From assembly GCA_948099385.1 (NCBI GenBank), contig CANUEZ040000002.1, positions 1,921,001 through 1,985,000 on the forward strand: a DNA stretch of 64,000 nucleotides. Direction: 5' to 3'. This document shows, one piece after another, positions 59,300-64,000 of the stretch (positions are counted from its first letter, which is position 1; each line of letters opens with the position of its first letter). The DNA comes from Fasciola hepatica. Taxonomy: Eukaryota > Platyhelminthes > Trematoda > Plagiorchiida > Fasciolidae. The translations under genes and the position numbers were made by a program. The notes under the pieces were generated by a model. The model searched no databases, was not told the DNA's origin, and saw only the letters and a list, made by a program, of their open reading frames with translations.

Positions 59300-61080
59300 G
59301 TCTGAGATGCAACGACTTATCATTAGCGGAGCTGGCCATCCGGGCATTCCACGAGCGCATCAAGGGTGACCTGGTGAGGCTGGCCACTTCGTCCCCACCC
59401 CCCTCTCCACCCTCCTCAAAGCCGCCGGCTCCAGCCCTTACCATTTTAAGAACACGTTATTCCTTGATGTTCTCAGCCCCCGTTTCAGGCACTGTCTGTT
59501 GAACGCATCGGGTTTATCGAGAGTGATTCGACCAAAATGCGGGAGCTCGAGATTTCTAAAACTGATATTTATTACTTATTCCAAATTCAGGTAAAATCCA
59601 ATCGGCATTCAAAATAAATCCGATACTTTGTGAAACTCACTGCGCTGGCATCCGCATTTGGTGAATTTTTTTCAATTCGCGGTTGTTAGGTAGTACGTTT
59701 AGCCTGAGGAGGTGGGAAAAGACGGACTGTACCCAGAAATGCTGAAATTTTCCCTGTATCATCACGCTAACCATGATTAGTCTGATTATGTAGTGGTGAC
59801 ATGAAGCACACTATTTACAGTGAGGCCGGAAAGCCCAATTCTAATTTTGTGACTTGCAATCATGCAACCCGGGCTCAAGACCCATTCGGGTTCCGGTAAC
59901 AAGCGCCACCGATAAGTCCTAACAACGATCAAAGATTAGTGTATTGCTTGCAAGATCTTCAACGGTCAGTTAAGAGCTGATACTGCATGCTCATCAATTT
60001 TATAGATTTACGGACAGTTTGAACTCAGAATGGTCAACATGCCTCTTTGTTTGGGAATACCTGGTTGATCTTTCTCACGCGTGCGTTATTAAATGATGAT
60101 CGGTTGTTATGTCAATGGATAACCGCACAATTCATTTTTTGATTCTTACTGATGTCTTTACGCATTTCATAATCAGAAATAGCCGTGAAACAAAGCATAC
60201 AATTCGACGAGGCAGAATAGTGAGCGTGTTCATTCACTTACAGAAAAGTGAATTAATAAAAAGGTCCTGACAAAAAAATTCATAGTTATCTCTGTGTGTG
60301 TGTGACGAGTGAAAGGACGTCAAATGCCAGAGCAGGCATTAGCACCGTATTATGCAGTGTTGAAGTGAGGACAACAATGGCGAGACTGACTGTTCACACG
60401 TATCAATTTGCGGATTCTGCCGGCTGGTCAGTTTGAAATCCTCGTTGTACCCGGTACTGTTTTCTAGCTAGGTAAAACAATTGCGAATAACCTGCAAGAA
60501 GTCAAAATTGGGCTTTTCAGCCAGTTTGTAGTCCTTGTAGGGTCTGGAAGGTCGTGTAATTCCCGTGCTTCCGTGCAGGACCGACGGAGTGCAGCTGAAC
60601 ACGGATCATCAGGGCTCATTGATGACGTCACTCAGTTAGTTGATGAAAACGATCGCCATCTAAAGAACTAATTCGGCAATCAGTAGCATACAATTTCAGA
60701 GTATAATTAGCCTTTAGAAAACGGTAACCCATTTTGATGAAAGGAGATGATTTCTAGATCGCTGAAGACCACAAACCTTCACTGATTGCAAATTTGATGC
60801 TGATGGTGCCTGATGCTTTCACCTTTTGCCATGGTGTTTCAAATTACCTTTGTCGGAGATCTGCGGGCTCTTGTGCACTCTGTATCAGACTTGCATGAGT
60901 TTAGTGGTCTGATGACAAGAAAAATCGGGAGAAAAAGATGCTTTGTGTGTATGTGTGTGTAAAGTAATCATCAAAAGACTTCCCCCAGCCCAAAGAAGGG
61001 AAACATGGCATATCAGTGAAGTCCTTTATTGAAGTTAGAGCTCTTTGCTGGCAACAGAATAGTGTGATCATTTTCATATG
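59300..61080. other. No recognisable gene
   Basis: A B-box-like CGGGTTCCGG near 59887 and the text GCTGATACTGCATG near 59974 (compare GTTGATACTGCATG near 31127 and GTTGATACTGCATT near 45308) suggest relics of a small dispersed repeat. Nothing stronger is visible. Confidence 0.35.
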
Positions 61081-61089
61081 ATCATATGG

Positions 61090-61430
61090 ACTACATAACA
61101 GCATTTACCTATCCAGTCGTGCTCGCTATCAAAGGTCTGATACTATCTCGTGGCATACGGTCCCATTCGTTTTTGAAGGTAGTCTTCATTTGTGATTAAG
61201 TTTTGCACTACCGCTTCTGATCCTTGTTTCCACCCAGAACTGACCCCACATAATTTGACAGCATTGATATCAGGAGATCGAATTGGTCACAGGAGCGTTT
61301 TTGTACCATACTGTTCATTAAATTGGTGTAGTTTTACGAGATTCATAGGTTTGTTTCCAAACAAGTCTTCGACGATAATGTTTGAACGGAGAAAATGACG
61401 AGTCATGTGTCCAAATCATAGATTTCCAAT
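61090..61430 (-). pseudogene. Tc1-like transposase C-terminal remnant
   Basis: On the minus strand, in shifted frames, there are RRRLVWKQTYESR near 61375 (compare the VWRKPGE block of Tc1 transposases), PDINAVKLCGVSSG near 61275 (compare SPDLNPIENLWG) and TTFKNEWDRMPRDSIRPLIA near 61160 (compare the EEWxxIPxExLxxLV end). The order is right for a DDE transposase C-terminal half. Frameshifts and loss of the first catalytic region make it dead. It lies just outside the giant trinucleotide tract. Confidence 0.6.
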
Positions 61431-61658
61431 TCTGAACCAATCAAACCATCGGCTTTCTGACCGTTTTCGAACAATAAAATCCGGAACATGAAAGAATTTA
61501 GGCCCCCCACAAATTTACTGTAATATCCCGCTGATGAATATATGCAAAATTCCCGAACACACCGTGCACAAATCACGTCGAATCACTGTATCTGGAGGAA
61601 GAAAGTGAAGCTAACTATGATGATGAAGATTCACATAATGATCATGATTCGAGTGATA

Positions 61659-64000
<2,342 letters not shown>

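Overview
The window looks like nuclear DNA of a flatworm, most likely a digenean trematode (fluke). The grounds are a divergent Shaw-like voltage-gated potassium channel gene with one enormous intron, and intron DNA packed with fossil LINEs, tRNA-derived SINEs, mariner/Tc1 remnants and simple repeats of the kind common in fluke genomes. The species cannot be named from sequence alone. There are no prokaryotic operons, CRISPR arrays or intact RNA genes.

One real gene dominates: a Kv channel on the minus strand. Its first coding exon (51628-52757) carries a disordered N-terminus and a Kv3/Shaw-type T1 tetramerisation domain. Its second coding exon (6058-7468) carries S1-S6, the pore and the C-tail. 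The donor CA|GTAAGTA and an acceptor ending TATACAG join in phase (phase 2) to give a predicted 846-residue protein. The 44,159-base intron between them (7469-51627) makes up most of the window.

The intron and flanks hold repeat fossils in several layers. LINE-A (APE endonuclease plus RT, RQGCP motif) has its longest copy at 19360-22190 and pieces at 1-530, 545-1025, 5290-5450, 9050-9260, 17335-17695, 26300-27830 and 54350-55350. LINE-B (CR1/Jockey-like RT) lies at 19095-19360, 22300-22990, 35790-35935 and 43637-44740. The 3' end of a third LINE is at 27845-28700. Other items are three tRNA-derived SINE families, a solo LTR with target-site duplication, several foldback repeats, a mariner-like relic in a 446-base inverted duplication, a Tc1-like relic, and a probable processed pseudogene of a coiled-coil protein. 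Several are nested: LINE-A between two parts of LINE-B, a solo LTR inside a foldback repeat, and an LTR-like repeat inside a LINE-A RT.

The right edge (61661-64000) is one (GAT)n tract of at least 2.3 kb running out of the window. Long stretches between these features have no recognisable content. I found no new multi-gene system. The most informative observations are the reconstructed channel gene with unusual voltage-sensor and gate residues, the nested repeat chronology, and the giant trinucleotide tract.
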